From contig JAUFRC010000001.1 in the NCBI GenBank assembly GCA_030410095.1, forward strand, positions 3,180,501-3,244,500: a stretch of 64,000 nucleotides of DNA, read 5' to 3'. Source of the stretch: Paracoccus cavernae. Its GTDB lineage: Bacteria; Pseudomonadota; Alphaproteobacteria; Rhodobacterales; Rhodobacteraceae. The translations under genes were made by a program, and so were the position numbers. Under the pieces are notes generated by a model, which worked only from the letters and a program-made list of their open reading frames with translations, was not told the DNA's origin and did no database searches. Below are positions 22,796 through 33,100 of this stretch, in pieces (within the stretch, counting starts at the first letter, position 1; each line of letters starts with the position of its first letter).

Positions 22796-24467
22796 GCACA
22801 CGCGTCAAACTGGGCGTGGTCATGCTGTGCCATGACGAGCTGCATTTGGCGGCGCGGATGGTGCGTGTCTGGGCCGAGGGCGGGGCGGCGGTCTCCATCC
22901 ATATCGACTCGCGGGCCTCGCAGATCGAGGTCGACAAGATGCAGTCCGATCTCTCGGATCTGGGCGAGGTGGTCTTTTGCCGACGCAGGCCCTGCGAATG
23001 GGGAATGTATGGTCTGGTCGAGGCGACGCAGGACGCCGCGACCATGCTGCTCGAGCGTTTCGACAATGTCACCCATGTCATGCTGGTCTCGGGCTCTTGC
23101 CTGCCGTTGCGGCCGGTGGCGGATCTGGTCGCCTTTTTGTCGCGCCATCCGCGGCGTGACTTCATCGAAAGCGTCACAGCCGAGGATGTCGGCTGGACCG
23201 TCGGCGGGCTGAACGAAGAGCGTTTCAACTTCCGCTTTCCGTTCTCCTTTCGTCGCCACCGCACGCTTTTCGACAGCTATGTGGCCCTCCAGCGCAAGGT
23301 CAAATTCCAGCGCCGGATTCCGCCGGTCTGGTGCCGCATCTGGGCTCGCAATGGTGGTGCCTGACGCGGCAAACGATCGAGGCGATCCTGACCGATCCGC
23401 GCAGGCCGGAATTCGACCGCTATTTCTCGAAGGTCTGGGTGCCGGACGAGAGCTATTTCCAGACCTTGGCGCGGCGCCATTCGGTGCAGATCGAAAGCCG
23501 CTCGCTGACGCTTGCGAAATTCGACGGGCAGGGCAAGCCCTACATCTTCTATGACGATCACCGGCAGATGCTCGAGGAATCGGGCTGTTTCGTCGCCCGC
23601 AAGATCTGGCCGCGCGCGCGGCTTTATTCCTATTTCCCGCGACCGATCATCGTCTGGCCCTCGGCGGCAGAGCCGCAACCGGCGCGTCTGTCGCGGCTGA
23701 TCAACCGTGCCGTCTCGCGGCGCGATCTGGGTCGGGCGGGGCTTTATATGCAGAGCCGCTTCCCGAGAAAGGACCGCGAGAACGGAAAGACCAGCACCAC
23801 CTACGGGGTTTTGCAAGGTTTCAATGATCTCTTCGCGGATTTCGAGCCCTGGCTGGCCGAAAGGCTGCCCGCCGATGTGCACGGCCATCTCATGGCGCGC
23901 GAGCGGGTCGAATTTTCCGATCGCGGTACGGTCGGGCCGGGCGCTTTGTCCGATAGCGCGGCTTTGCGCGATCTCGATCCGCGCGGCTTTCTGGCCAATC
24001 TCGTGCGCGCCTCGCACCAGATGCAGGTCTTCCAGCACAGCCCGCGCGATTGTCAGGACCTGAGCTGGTTCATGGCGACCGATCCCAATGCGCGGATTTT
24101 CGTCATCACCGGCGCATGGGCCGTGCCTTTGCTCAACTCCGGAATGCCCTTCGACGACATCCGCCGCATCGCCGCAATCTTGCAGCGCGCCGAGCTGGAA
24201 GTGGTCGCGACGCTCAACTCGGTCTGGCTCAAGGCGCGGGTCCAGATCTGGGATCTGGCCGATTTCACCGCCCGCCCCGCCGGAGCGATGCAGTCGGTGA
24301 TCGCGGCGCTTGGCGGTGATCCGTCGCAGATGGGCGATCTGCCTGCGACCCGCGAGCTGGCCGGTCTGGGCCGGTTTTTCCAGCGTCTGCGCAATGCCGG
24401 TCTGCGGCCGCAGATGATGGGTGATTTCTCGGTCGACGAGCCTGCAGGAAAGGCCCTGTTCAAGTGA
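22792..24467 (+). CDS. Core-2/I-branching type glycosyltransferase (GT14) with DUF5928-like C-terminal region (one frame break)
   Basis: The N-terminal 250 or so residues resemble the Branch family of beta-1,6-N-acetylglucosaminyltransferases (GT14): VVMLCHDELHLAARMVRVW, SIHIDSRAS, and MLVSGSCLPLRPVADLVAFL. The long C-terminal half (about 300 residues, including RARLYSYFPRPIIVWPSAAE and MATDPNARIFVITGAWAVPL) matches what I know as DUF5928, seen mainly in Rhodobacterales. Repairing one base near 23316-23322 (RIPxGLVPHLGSQWW) gives about 558 residues. The TTG start at 22792 overlaps the previous stop. Its own stop overlaps the GTG of the sulfotransferase-like gene. The role of the C-terminal half is unknown. 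Confidence 0.78.
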
Positions 24468-25858
24468 CAAAACCAAACGCATTCAAGAGTTTCGTGGTCT
24501 TCGCCGAGATGCGGACCGGCTCGAACCTGCTCGAGGCGACGCTGAACCAGATCAAGCGCGTCACCTGCTTCGGCGAGGCGTTCAACCCCTATATGATGGG
24601 TTGGCCCGACAAGGACGAGCTGAAGGGCGTAACCCGCGCCGAACGCGACGCGGATCCCTTGCGGCTGTTGTCGGTGCTGTTCGACAAGCCCAACCATCTG
24701 TCGGGCTTTCGCTATTTCCACGACCACGACCCGCGGGTTTTCGATGCGATCATGGATGACCGCAGTTGTGCCAAGATCATCCTGACGCGCAATCCGGTCG
24801 ACAGCTACGTCTCGACGCTGCTGGCGCGCGAGACCAACCAATGGAAGCTGAACGCGACCGAGACGCCGATTCCGGCCTCGGTGCGCTTCGATGGCGGCGA
24901 GTTCCGCCGGACCATCGACGCGATCGAGGAGTTCCAGCTCAAGATCCAGAACCGCCTGCAGTGCAGCGGCCAGTCGGGTTTCTGGCTGGGCTACGACGAT
25001 CTGCGCGACGGCGACATCATGACCGGCCTGCTGCACTGGATGGGCCGGACTGATCTGGAGCGGGTCGAGCCCGCCTCGGATCAGGTGCCGCAGAACCCGC
25101 GCGAGCTGTCGGAAAAGGTCGTGAACTTCGACGAGATGGAGGCCGAGCTTTCGCGGCTCGACCCGTTCATGCTGCGCAAAGTTCCGAATTTCGAACCCAA
25201 ACGCGGCCCGAACGTGCCGGGCTTCGTCGGCTGCGAGGCGGGGGCGGGGCTGGTCTTCATGCCGGTGCGCGGCGGGCCGACCGGCGTGGTCGGGGATTGG
25301 CTGCGCGGTCTGGGTGCGCTGACACGCGACTTCAACCAGAACAGCCTGCGCCAGTGGAAACGCGCCCATCCCGGACACCGCAGCTTCACGGTTCTGCGCC
25401 ATCCGCTCAAACGCGCCTGGATCGCCTTCGACGCGCTTTTGGCAGGCAATAACGCCGATCTGCGCCAGACGCTGCGCGATACCTATCGTGTCGGGATCCC
25501 CGCCGAGGCCGATATCGCGCATCTGCCCCATTCCGAACTGGTTGGTGTTTTCGCGGATTTCCTCGATTTCCTGCGCCGCAACCTGAACGGCCAGACCGCT
25601 TTGCCGGTTCATGCCGGCTGGGCCTGCCAGTCCGAGGTGATCGCGGGTTTCGCGCGGGTCTCGAGCCCTGATTTCATCCTGCGCGAGGAAGATCTCTCGC
25701 GCGAGCTCGACTGGCTCGGCGCTTCGGTCGGGATTGCGGATGCGGCCGGTGGCTATCGCGCGCGCGATCTGCCCGATTTCCTTGACGACAAGGCTTTGCA
25801 CAAGGCGGCGCGCGCGGCCTATCTGCGCGATTATATGGCCTTCGGCTTCGACAAGTAG
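24464..25858 (+). CDS. NodH-like sulfotransferase family protein, 464 residues
   Basis: The intact frame starts at a GTG overlapping the previous stop (GTGA). The N-terminal half carries the sulfotransferase motifs: the 5'-phosphosulfate loop region FAEMRTGSNLLEATLNQI (about residues 13-30) and the 3'-phosphate region KIILTRNPVDSYVST (about 104-118). This resembles NodH, which sulfates lipochitooligosaccharide, so transfer of sulfate from PAPS to a sugar is the likely chemistry. The C-terminal half contains a second similar stretch, SFTVLRHPLKRAWIAFDALL, suggesting an internal duplication. It ends the polysaccharide block. cysQ, which clears the PAP by-product, lies upstream on the same strand. 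Confidence 0.75.
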   Translation: MTKPNAFKSFVVFAEMRTGSNLLEATLNQIKRVTCFGEAFNPYMMGWPDKDELKGVTRAERDADPLRLLSVLFDKPNHLSGFRYFHDHDPRVFDAIMDDRSCAKIILTRNPVDSYVSTLLARETNQWKLNATETPIPASVRFDGGEFRRTIDAIEEFQLKIQNRLQCSGQSGFWLGYDDLRDGDIMTGLLHWMGRTDLERVEPASDQVPQNPRELSEKVVNFDEMEAELSRLDPFMLRKVPNFEPKRGPNVPGFVGCEAGAGLVFMPVRGGPTGVVGDWLRGLGALTRDFNQNSLRQWKRAHPGHRSFTVLRHPLKRAWIAFDALLAGNNADLRQTLRDTYRVGIPAEADIAHLPHSELVGVFADFLDFLRRNLNGQTALPVHAGWACQSEVIAGFARVSSPDFILREEDLSRELDWLGASVGIADAAGGYRARDLPDFLDDKALHKAARAAYLRDYMAFGFDK

Positions 25859-25878
25859 CGGCCGGTTTTCGGCAGGTT

Positions 25879-26798
25879 CTAGCCCTGCGGGGTCATCGCT
25901 TTGCGTTGGCGCGTGCGTTCGATCCCCAACTGGCGTTCGCGCAGGATGATCGCGATGCCCGCGCCGATCACGATGGCCGACCCGATCAGCATGGTCACGG
26001 TCGGATGCTCGCCAAAGCTGACATAGCCGATCCCGAGCGCCAGAATGACCGAGGCATATTCGAAGGGTGCGACCACCGATGCCGGCGCAAAGCGGTAGGA
26101 GGAGGTCAGAAGGATCTGTCCGATCCCGCCCAGAATGCCGGTGGAGATCATCAAAACCAGCGTCCAGCCCTGCGGCATGGTCCAGCCGAAGGGCAGGGTG
26201 GTCAGCGCCAGCAGCGACGAGGTGACAGAGAACCAGAAGACGATGACCGAGGTGCGCTCCTCCATCACCAGCTTGCGGATGAAGATTTGCGCCAGGGCCG
26301 AGCAGGCCGCCCCGCTGAGCGCGAGTACCGCACCAAGCGTCTGCGCCGTGCTCAGCCCTCGGAGGTGGTGTCGAAGCGCGGCAAAAGCACGATGACGACG
26401 CCGACAAGTCCGGTCAGCACCGCGATCAGGCGGAAGGCACGGACATCCTCGCCCAGAAACATGGCCGCGAAGATCACGGTCAGAAGCGGCGCGGCATAGC
26501 CGAGGGCGGTGACCTCGGGGAAGGGCAAAAGCCCCAGCGCGGCGAAGTTCAGCCCCATTGCGGTCGTGCCGATGAAGCCGCGGTAGAAATGGTTGATCGG
26601 ACGCTTGGTGCGCAGGCCGGTCCCCAGCTCCCTGCGCCAGACAAGCCAGATCAGGATTACGGGGATCGCGAAAAACGAGCGGAAAAAGACCTGCTCGCCG
26701 GGTGGTGCCGCATCCGAGGTCAGCTTGATCAAGGCCGCCATCACGGTGAAGACGACGACGCTGAGGAGCTTCAACACGATGCCGGTGCTTGGGTTCAT
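25879..26798 (-). CDS. DMT superfamily transporter (EamA domains), one frame break
   Basis: This inner-membrane exporter of about 306 residues has two EamA repeats and roughly ten hydrophobic helices (for example [37 protein letters not shown] and [20 protein letters not shown]). Substrates of this family are varied metabolites and cannot be assigned here. The first repeat ends in a stop after DTTSEG; one base restored near 26355 continues to [20 protein letters not shown]. The ATG at 26798 overlaps the queG stop (ATGA), so it is translated with queG. Its end faces the sulfotransferase gene 20 bases away. Confidence 0.85.
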
Positions 26799-27854
26799 CT
26801 CAACCTGCTCAGGGCCCAACGGGCCGCATCAGAAACCGAAGGATCAGGGTCCGAGGTCAGGGGCTGCGCCAAGTTGCGCATGTCCTCGCGCCCCGAGTTC
26901 CCGATAGCATAGAGCACGTTCCGCACCAGCCTGTCACGACCTATCCGTTTGATCGGACTACCGGAAAAGCGCTCGCGGAAGGTCGGGTCGTCCAGCTGGA
27001 CGAGATCGGCAAGATCGGGCGCGCGATGGGGACCGTGATAACGCAGCTCGCTGGCCTCTTGGGCGAATTTGTTCCACGGGCAGGCGGCCAGGCAGTCGTC
27101 GCAGCCATAGATGCGGTTGCCGAGCATCGGGCGCAGCTCTGGATCGACCGGACCTTTGTGCTCGATCGTGAGATAGGAAATGCAGCGCCGCGCATCGAGC
27201 TGGTAGGGCGCGGGAAAGGCCTTGGTCGGGCAGGCATCGAGACAGGCGCGGCAATTGCCGCAATGGCTGGATCGGGCGCGTCTTTGGGCAGGTCGATCGT
27301 GGTGAAGATCGCGCCGAGAAAGAACCAGCTTCCCAGACGGCGCGAGAGCAGATTGGTATGCTTGCCCTGCCAGCCCAGACCCGCCGCTTCGGCGAGGGGT
27401 TTCTCCATCACCGGCGCGGTATCGACGAAGACCTTGATTTGCGCGCCCTCGACCTGATCGATCAGCCAGCGCCCGACGCGCTTTAACCGTTTCTTGACGA
27501 GGTCGTGGTAATCCTTGCCCTGCGCATAAACGCTGATCGCGCCTTTGTCGGGCAATTGCGTCACGGCCAGCGGATCATGATCGGGGTGTAAAGTTCGGCC
27601 AACATGATGACGGAACGGGCCTCGGGCCACAAAGCGGCAGGATCGGCGCGCCAGTGGCTGCGCTCGGCCATCCATTCCATCTGGCCGTGGCGGTTCTCGC
27701 TCAGGAAATGGGCGAGACGTTCGGGTAGTTCGGGACGGCCGTCGGGGCGGCAGATCCCCATGTCGGAAAAGCCCTCGGCCAGCGCGGTCTGGCGCAGAAG
27801 GGCCTTGAGCGCGTCGGCCTTGGGGGTGTCGGGATCAGAAGTCGAGTTCGGCAT
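26795..27854 (-). CDS. queG: Epoxyqueuosine reductase (two frame breaks)
   Basis: QueG is the cobalamin-dependent iron-sulfur enzyme that performs the last step of queuosine synthesis on tRNA. Two 4Fe-4S ligand sets are visible in [16 protein letters not shown] and [13 protein letters not shown]. Upstream are GICRPDG near the N-terminus and [20 protein letters not shown], typical of the family. Two bases appear lost: a C in the run at 27583-27586 ([10 protein letters not shown]) and one near 27270 just before SHCGNC. Repaired length is about 353 residues. The start ATG at 27854 lies inside the end of the gst gene, and the DMT gene overlaps its stop. Confidence 0.92.
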
Positions 27855-28578
27855 AATGCGGTGCCGGCGGCACGCCCGGCAGGTGGTCGGCAAGCAGGCT
27901 GCGGAAGGCCGGACGCGATTTGATCGTCGCATACCATTCCTGCAACAGGCCCGAGCGGTCCCAATCCACATCCGAGATGTAATCGAGGCAGGAAAAATGT
28001 GCCGCTGCGGTGAAATCGGCCAGCGACATCGTATTGCCCGCCAGCCAGCGCCGCGTCTCGAGCAGGCTGGTCAGGTAATCCATATGGTCCTTGATCGCCT
28101 TGAGGCCGCTTTTGACGGTGCGCGAATCCGGATAGCCGGTCTTCATCACCTTCTTCCAGACCCGCTCGTTCATCACGGGCTGGGTGGCTTCGGTGTTGAA
28201 TTTGTCGTCGAACCAGGCGCAAAGCCTGCGGACCTCGTAGCGCTCGATCGCCGAGGCGGGCATCAGCGACGGATTCGGGATGGTTTCGTCGAGATATTCG
28301 CAAATCGCCTGGCTTTCGGCCATCAGCCGCCCGTCCATGCGCAGAACCGGCAGCTTTCCGGCAGGGTTGCGGCGCAAGAGCTCGGTGCCGGGTTCCCAAT
28401 AGCGGTCCTCGACCAGCTCGACCTCGATGCGCTTTTCGGCAAGCACCAGCCGCACCTTCCGGCAGAAGGGCGAAAGCGCGATGTGGTAAAGGCGGACGGT
28501 CGAGGAGGGGAGGGCGTGTTCATACGCGAAAGGCTCGGGTCTGGAGGAGATCACTGCGTGATACGCCGCGGGGCGCAT
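27835..28578 (-). CDS. Glutathione S-transferase family protein
   Basis: The thioredoxin-fold N-terminal domain is clear: VRLYHIALSPFCRKVRLVLA with a possible active Cys, then GKLPVLRMDGRLMAESQAI, the glutathione gamma-glutamyl site. A helical C-terminal domain ends [10 protein letters not shown]. The annotated start at 28578 (247 residues) adds an unusual leader before VRLYH. An alternative is the ATG at 28523, reached if one C is missing near 28510, giving MNTPSPSSTVRLYH and about 229 residues; I cannot decide. Its 3' end overlaps queG by 20 bases. Substrate unknown. Confidence 0.85.
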   Translation of the reverse strand: MRPAAYHAVISSRPEPFAYEHALPSSTVRLYHIALSPFCRKVRLVLAEKRIEVELVEDRYWEPGTELLRRNPAGKLPVLRMDGRLMAESQAICEYLDETIPNPSLMPASAIERYEVRRLCAWFDDKFNTEATQPVMNERVWKKVMKTGYPDSRTVKSGLKAIKDHMDYLTSLLETRRWLAGNTMSLADFTAAAHFSCLDYISDVDWDRSGLLQEWYATIKSRPAFRSLLADHLPGVPPAPHYAELDF

Positions 28579-28627
28579 GTTTCAACCGGCCGGAGCCTCC
28601 GGCGGGGATATTTGGGCATGAAAGAGA

Positions 28628-29352
28628 TCAGCCGAGCGAAAGGCAGCTGTCGCGACCGTCGCGGGCAATGGTTGCGGCGCCGTCCTGAATGGCGCGGGCA
28701 CGGCGCGAATTGGTCTGGGGGTGCGCGATTTCGGCGCGGGCAGGATCGCGGCCAAGGCGGCCGACTGGCGCGCGGTGAGCTTGTCGGGCGTGGTTTTGTA
28801 ATAGTGCTGCGCCGCCGCATGGACGCCGAAGATGCCCGGCCCGAACTCGGCGACATTGAGATAGACCTCGACAATGCGGCGCTTGCTCCAAAGCGCTTCG
28901 ATCATCGGAGTGTAAAGGGTCTCGAGCACTTTGCGCGGCCAGCTGCGGCCCTGCCAGAGAAAGACGTTCTTGGCGGTCTGCTGGCTGATGGTCGAGGCCC
29001 CGCGAGAGGAGCCGGAGGCCACGACTTTGCGGATCTCCTGCATGTCGAAGCCCCAATGGGAGCAGAAATTCGCGTCCTCGGCCGCGACGACCGAGCGCAC
29101 CATCGCGGGCGAGATCTCGGACAGGCGGGTCCACTCGTGATCCGTGCCGGGATAGGTGCGGCTTTCGGTGAGGATCGTCCAGGTCGTCGGCGGATTGAAG
29201 AGGCTGAAGAGCAGAACGAGCAGGACCATCGCGGCAAGCAGCCGAAGTCCCAGCCAGCGGGCCCAGGACATTGCCCATGAAAACAGCCGTCCCAGCGGTT
29301 TGCGCTGGTGGCGGCTGGCGGGCTCAACGGGTGATCGGCTTTGACGCGGCAT
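28628..29352 (-). CDS. mtgA: Monofunctional biosynthetic peptidoglycan transglycosylase (one frame break)
   Basis: MtgA polymerises lipid II glycan strands in the periplasm, anchored by one N-terminal helix (WLGLRLLAAMVLLVLLFSLF). GT51 motifs are present: VVAAEDANFCSHWGFD with the catalytic Glu, and GASTISQQTAKNVFLW. KRRIVEVYLNVAEFGPGIFG follows. One C is missing in the run at 28717-28721; restored, the end reads RTPQTNSRRARAIQDGAATI and stops at 28628, giving about 241 residues. Without repair the frame runs to 28582 with an atypical Pro-rich tail. Together with uppP at 37 kb it belongs to cell-wall synthesis. Confidence 0.92.
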
Positions 29353-29435
29353 AGATGGCTCGTGTCATGTCCATGCCGCGCCCGTCAAGCCTTGAGTGCA
29401 GCTGCCGGCGCTTGGGGCCGGCAGCTCCGTCGCGA

Positions 29436-29990
29436 TCAGCTTTGTGCTGCGGGGCTCGCGGGGGCCTCGCCTTCGGACGGCTGGACGAGATCGGCCAGCT
29501 TGCCGCCGTCAAAGGCTTCGCGCAGGCGCGCCTCGTCGGCATCCGAGAGCGAGCTTTGCAGCACGCGGCCGCTTTTGTGGAAGGCTTCGAGGCGGGCAAG
29601 CACCTTGTCCGCGGTCATTTTGCGCACGAGGATGAAGACTGCCGAGCCGCCCGGAACGATGGCTTTGCCGACATCTTTCATGAAGTCGTCATTGATGCCG
29701 ACATCGGTGAATCGGCCCGCAATCGCGCCCGAGGCCGCGCCGACGGCTGCGCCAAGAAGCGGGTTGAGGAAGAGGACACCGACCAGGGTGCCCCAGAAGC
29801 CGCCGCCGACAGCACCGGCTGCGGTCATGTTCATGGCCTGATGCAGCTTGATGTCGTTTTCCGAGCTGCGCGTCGCCACGACGACATCTTCCAGCTCGAG
29901 CAGATATTCCTTCTGCATCTTCACGAGTTCGGCGCGCAGCTCAGATCCGGTGGCTTCATTGTCGAAGGCGACGACGATCAGATCTGACAT
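29436..29990 (-). CDS. DUF1269 family membrane protein
   Basis: This 184-residue protein matches the DUF1269 family of unknown function. It starts MSDLIVVAFDNEATGSELRA. A glycine-rich hydrophobic hairpin follows (GAVGGGFWGTLVGVLFLNPL and GAAVGAASGAIAGRFTD, about residues 59-92), then a soluble alpha/beta region (FILVRKMTADKVLARLEAF) and an acidic tail. GGAAAAG precedes the ATG. It stands alone between mtgA and gltB with about 200 bases of spacer upstream. Members of this family sometimes appear in stress regulons, but nothing here shows that. Confidence 0.8.
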   Translation of the reverse strand: MSDLIVVAFDNEATGSELRAELVKMQKEYLLELEDVVVATRSSENDIKLHQAMNMTAAGAVGGGFWGTLVGVLFLNPLLGAAVGAASGAIAGRFTDVGINDDFMKDVGKAIVPGGSAVFILVRKMTADKVLARLEAFHKSGRVLQSSLSDADEARLREAFDGGKLADLVQPSEGEAPASPAAQS

Positions 29991-30146
29991 GGCTTTTCCT
30001 TTGGATCAGGTTTCGCGGCATTAACGCTTCGTCAATCAGGCCTGTTCCCGTGACAGCCGCGTAAAGGCTGCGGCAATTTGACAGCAAAACGCGGCACCTG
30101 TCCTTGATCTGGATCTATTTGGCAAAATGTTGCCCATGAACGACAA

Positions 30147-30168
30147 AGGGCGGCCAAAAGCCGCCCTC
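30147..30168 (-). terminator. Terminator after gltB
   Basis: On the minus strand AGGGCGGC, a four-T loop and GGCCGCCCT form a stem about 20 bases beyond the gltB stop, followed by TTGTCGTT. The T-run is short, so strength is uncertain. Confidence 0.6.
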
Positions 30169-30188
30169 CGCCTTGATGTTCCGCCCGT

Positions 30189-33100
30189 TTATTCGGCGGG
30201 GACTGCCTGAAGATCCTCGATATCGGCGATCGGGAACTTCAGATGCGGCAGCATCTCGCGCGGGCAGATCTGGAGGAAATTGCCCAGCTCCTCCTCCCAG
30301 TTCTGCAGGATGTCGGCCGCGCGGCGCGAACCGGTTTCCGCGAGATGACGCTCGATCAGGCCCTTCACCTCCGCCTCCCAATGGGGCTGGGTCACGGGGC
30401 ACAGCACCAGCGATTCCGCATTGATATACTGCGGTGCCACCCCTTCGGGATCGTAGAGATAGGCCATGCCGCCGGTCATGCCCGCGCCGAAGTTCGCGCC
30501 GATCCGGCCAAGGATCACAGCCACACCGCCGGTCATATATTCGCAACCATTGGTGCCGCAGCCCTCGATCACGACATTGGCGCCCGAGTTGCGGACCGCG
30601 AAGCGCTCGCCCGCGCGGCCTGCCGCGAAGAGATGGCCCTTGGTCGCACCGTAAAGCACGGTATTGCCGATGATGGTGTTTTCGGCCGCAACCAGCGGGC
30701 TCGACATCTGCGGACGCACCACGATCGTGCCGCCCGAAAGGCCCTTGCCGACGTAATCGTTGGCATCGCCCGAGACTTCGATCTTGAGGCCGGGCGCCGC
30801 GAAAGCCCCCAGCGACTGGCCGGCCGAACCCGTCAGGCGGATCGTCAGATGGTCGGGTTGCAGAGCGTTGCGCATCCCGAATTTCTGCACGATCATCGAG
30901 GATGTCCGCGTGCCGACCGTGCGCTGGGTGTTGCGCACGGCATAGCTCAGCTGCATCTTTCGCCTTCGCTGAAGAAGCGTTCGGCGTCGCGCACGATCTC
31001 CGCGTCCAGCGTATCGGGCACGGCATTGCGCGGCTTCGAGCGGTCATAAACGATCTTGTCGGCGCCATCGACCGTGATCAGCAGCGGGTTCAGGTCGAGA
31101 TCGTCCAAACCCTTGTCGCCACGGCTGACCTGCGTCAACAGATCGGCACGACCGATGACCTCATCAAGGCTGCGCGCCCCGATGCTGGCCAGAATCTCGC
31201 GGACTTCTGTCGCATAGAAGGTGATCAGGTTGACGACTTTATCGGCCGAGCCGGTGAACATCGCGCGCAGCTTTTCGTCCTGCGTACACACGCCGACGGG
31301 GCAGGTGTTCGACTGGCACTGGCGCACCATGATGCAGCCCATCGCGATCAGGGCGGCGGTGCCGATGCCGTATTCCTCGGCCCCCATCATCGCGGCCATG
31401 ACGATGTCGCGGCCCGTGCGCAAACCGCCATCGGTGCGCAAAGTCACGCGCTCGCGCAGCTTGTTCATCGCCAGAACCTGATGCGCCTCGGTCAGGCCCA
31501 TCTCCCACGGCAGCCCCGCGAATTTGATCGAGGTCGCGGGGCTCGCCCCGTGCCGCCGTTGTGGCCCGAGATCAGGATGATGTCGGCCTTGGCCTTGGCC
31601 ACGCCTGCCGCAATCGTGCCGACGCCCGAGGACGCCACCAGTTTCACGGTAATCTTGGCGCGCGGGTTGATCTGTTTGAGGTCATAGATCAGCTGTGCCA
31701 GATCCTCGATCGAGTAGATATCGTGGTGCGGCGGCGGAGAGATCAGCGTCACGCCCTTGGTCGAATGGCGCAGACGCGCGATCAGATCGGTCACTTTCAT
31801 GCCAGGAAGCTGGCCGCCTTCGCCCGGTTTGGCACCTTGGGCGACCTTGATTTCCAGCTCTTCGCAGGCGTTCAGATATTCCGCCGTCACGCCGAAACGA
31901 CCCGAGGCCACCTGTTTGATCTTGGCGCAGGGGTTGTCGCCATTCGGCAAAGGCACCGAATGCGCCGGATCTTCGCCGCCCTCGCCGCTGTCGGATTTCG
32001 CGCCGATGCGGTTCATCGCGATATTCAGCGTCATATGCGCCTCGGGCGACAAAGCCCCCAAGGACATGCCCGGCGTCACGAAGCGTTTGCGGATCGAGGT
32101 GATCGATTCGACCTCGTCGATCGGGACAGGTTTGCCCAAGGGTTTGATGTCCAGCAGGTCGCGGATATGGATCGGCGGGTTGGCCCGAAGAGTTGCCGAG
32201 AACTGCTTCCAGACGTCATAGGACGCCTTTTCGCAGGCGACCTGCAGCAGCTTCATCGTATTGGCTTCCCAAGCGTGTTTCTCGCCCGAGCGGCGCGATT
32301 TGTAGAAGCCGCCGACCGGCAGAAGCTCGACCGCCTCGCCTTTGAAGGCGCGGTTATGGGCCTCGATCAGCTTGGCCTGCAGCCCGTGCAGCCCGATTCC
32401 CGAGATGCGCGAATGCATGCCGGGGAAATATTCGGCAACCATTGCCCGCGAAAGGCCGACCGCCTCGAAGTTCAGCCCGCCGCGATAGGAGGACAGGACC
32501 GAGATTCCCATTTTCGCCATGATCTTGAGCAGACCTTGGTCGATGGCCTCGCGGTAGCCCTCCATGATCTCGATGAGGTTTCCGGCCAGAAGGCCGCGCT
32601 CGATGCGGTCGGCCAAAGTGTCCTGCGCGAGATAGGGGTTCACCGTGGTCGCGCCGCAGCCCACCAGAACCGCGACATCATGGGGGTCGACGCAATCCGA
32701 GGCGCGCACATTGAGCGAGCAGAAGGTGCGCAGGCCCTTGCGCGTCAGCCAGCTATGGACTGCCGAAGTCGCGAGGATCATCGGCACACCGACACGGTTC
32801 TCCGAGATGCCCTGATCGGTGAGGATGATGTGGCCCGCACCCGAACGCACCGCATCCTCGGATCTGTTGCGGATGCGCGTCAGCGCCTCGCCAAGCGCAT
32901 CCGGCCCGCCCGTCGCGCTGAAGGTGCAGTCGATCTGCGTCGCCTGATCGCTGAACATCCGCGTCAGCTCGGCAAATTCGCCATTCGCGAGGAACGGGCT
33001 TTCGAGCATGGTGATTTCGGTCTGGGCCGAGCTTTCGTCGAGCACGTTCTTGAGGTTGCCGAACCGCGTGCGCAGGCTCATGACGCGGCTTTCGCGCAGG

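Noticed and set aside
15651..25858. The polysaccharide block as a horizontally acquired island
   Set aside because: Base composition and codon use look like the flanks, and there are no integrases, insertion sequences or tRNA borders. Only the gene content is accessory-like.
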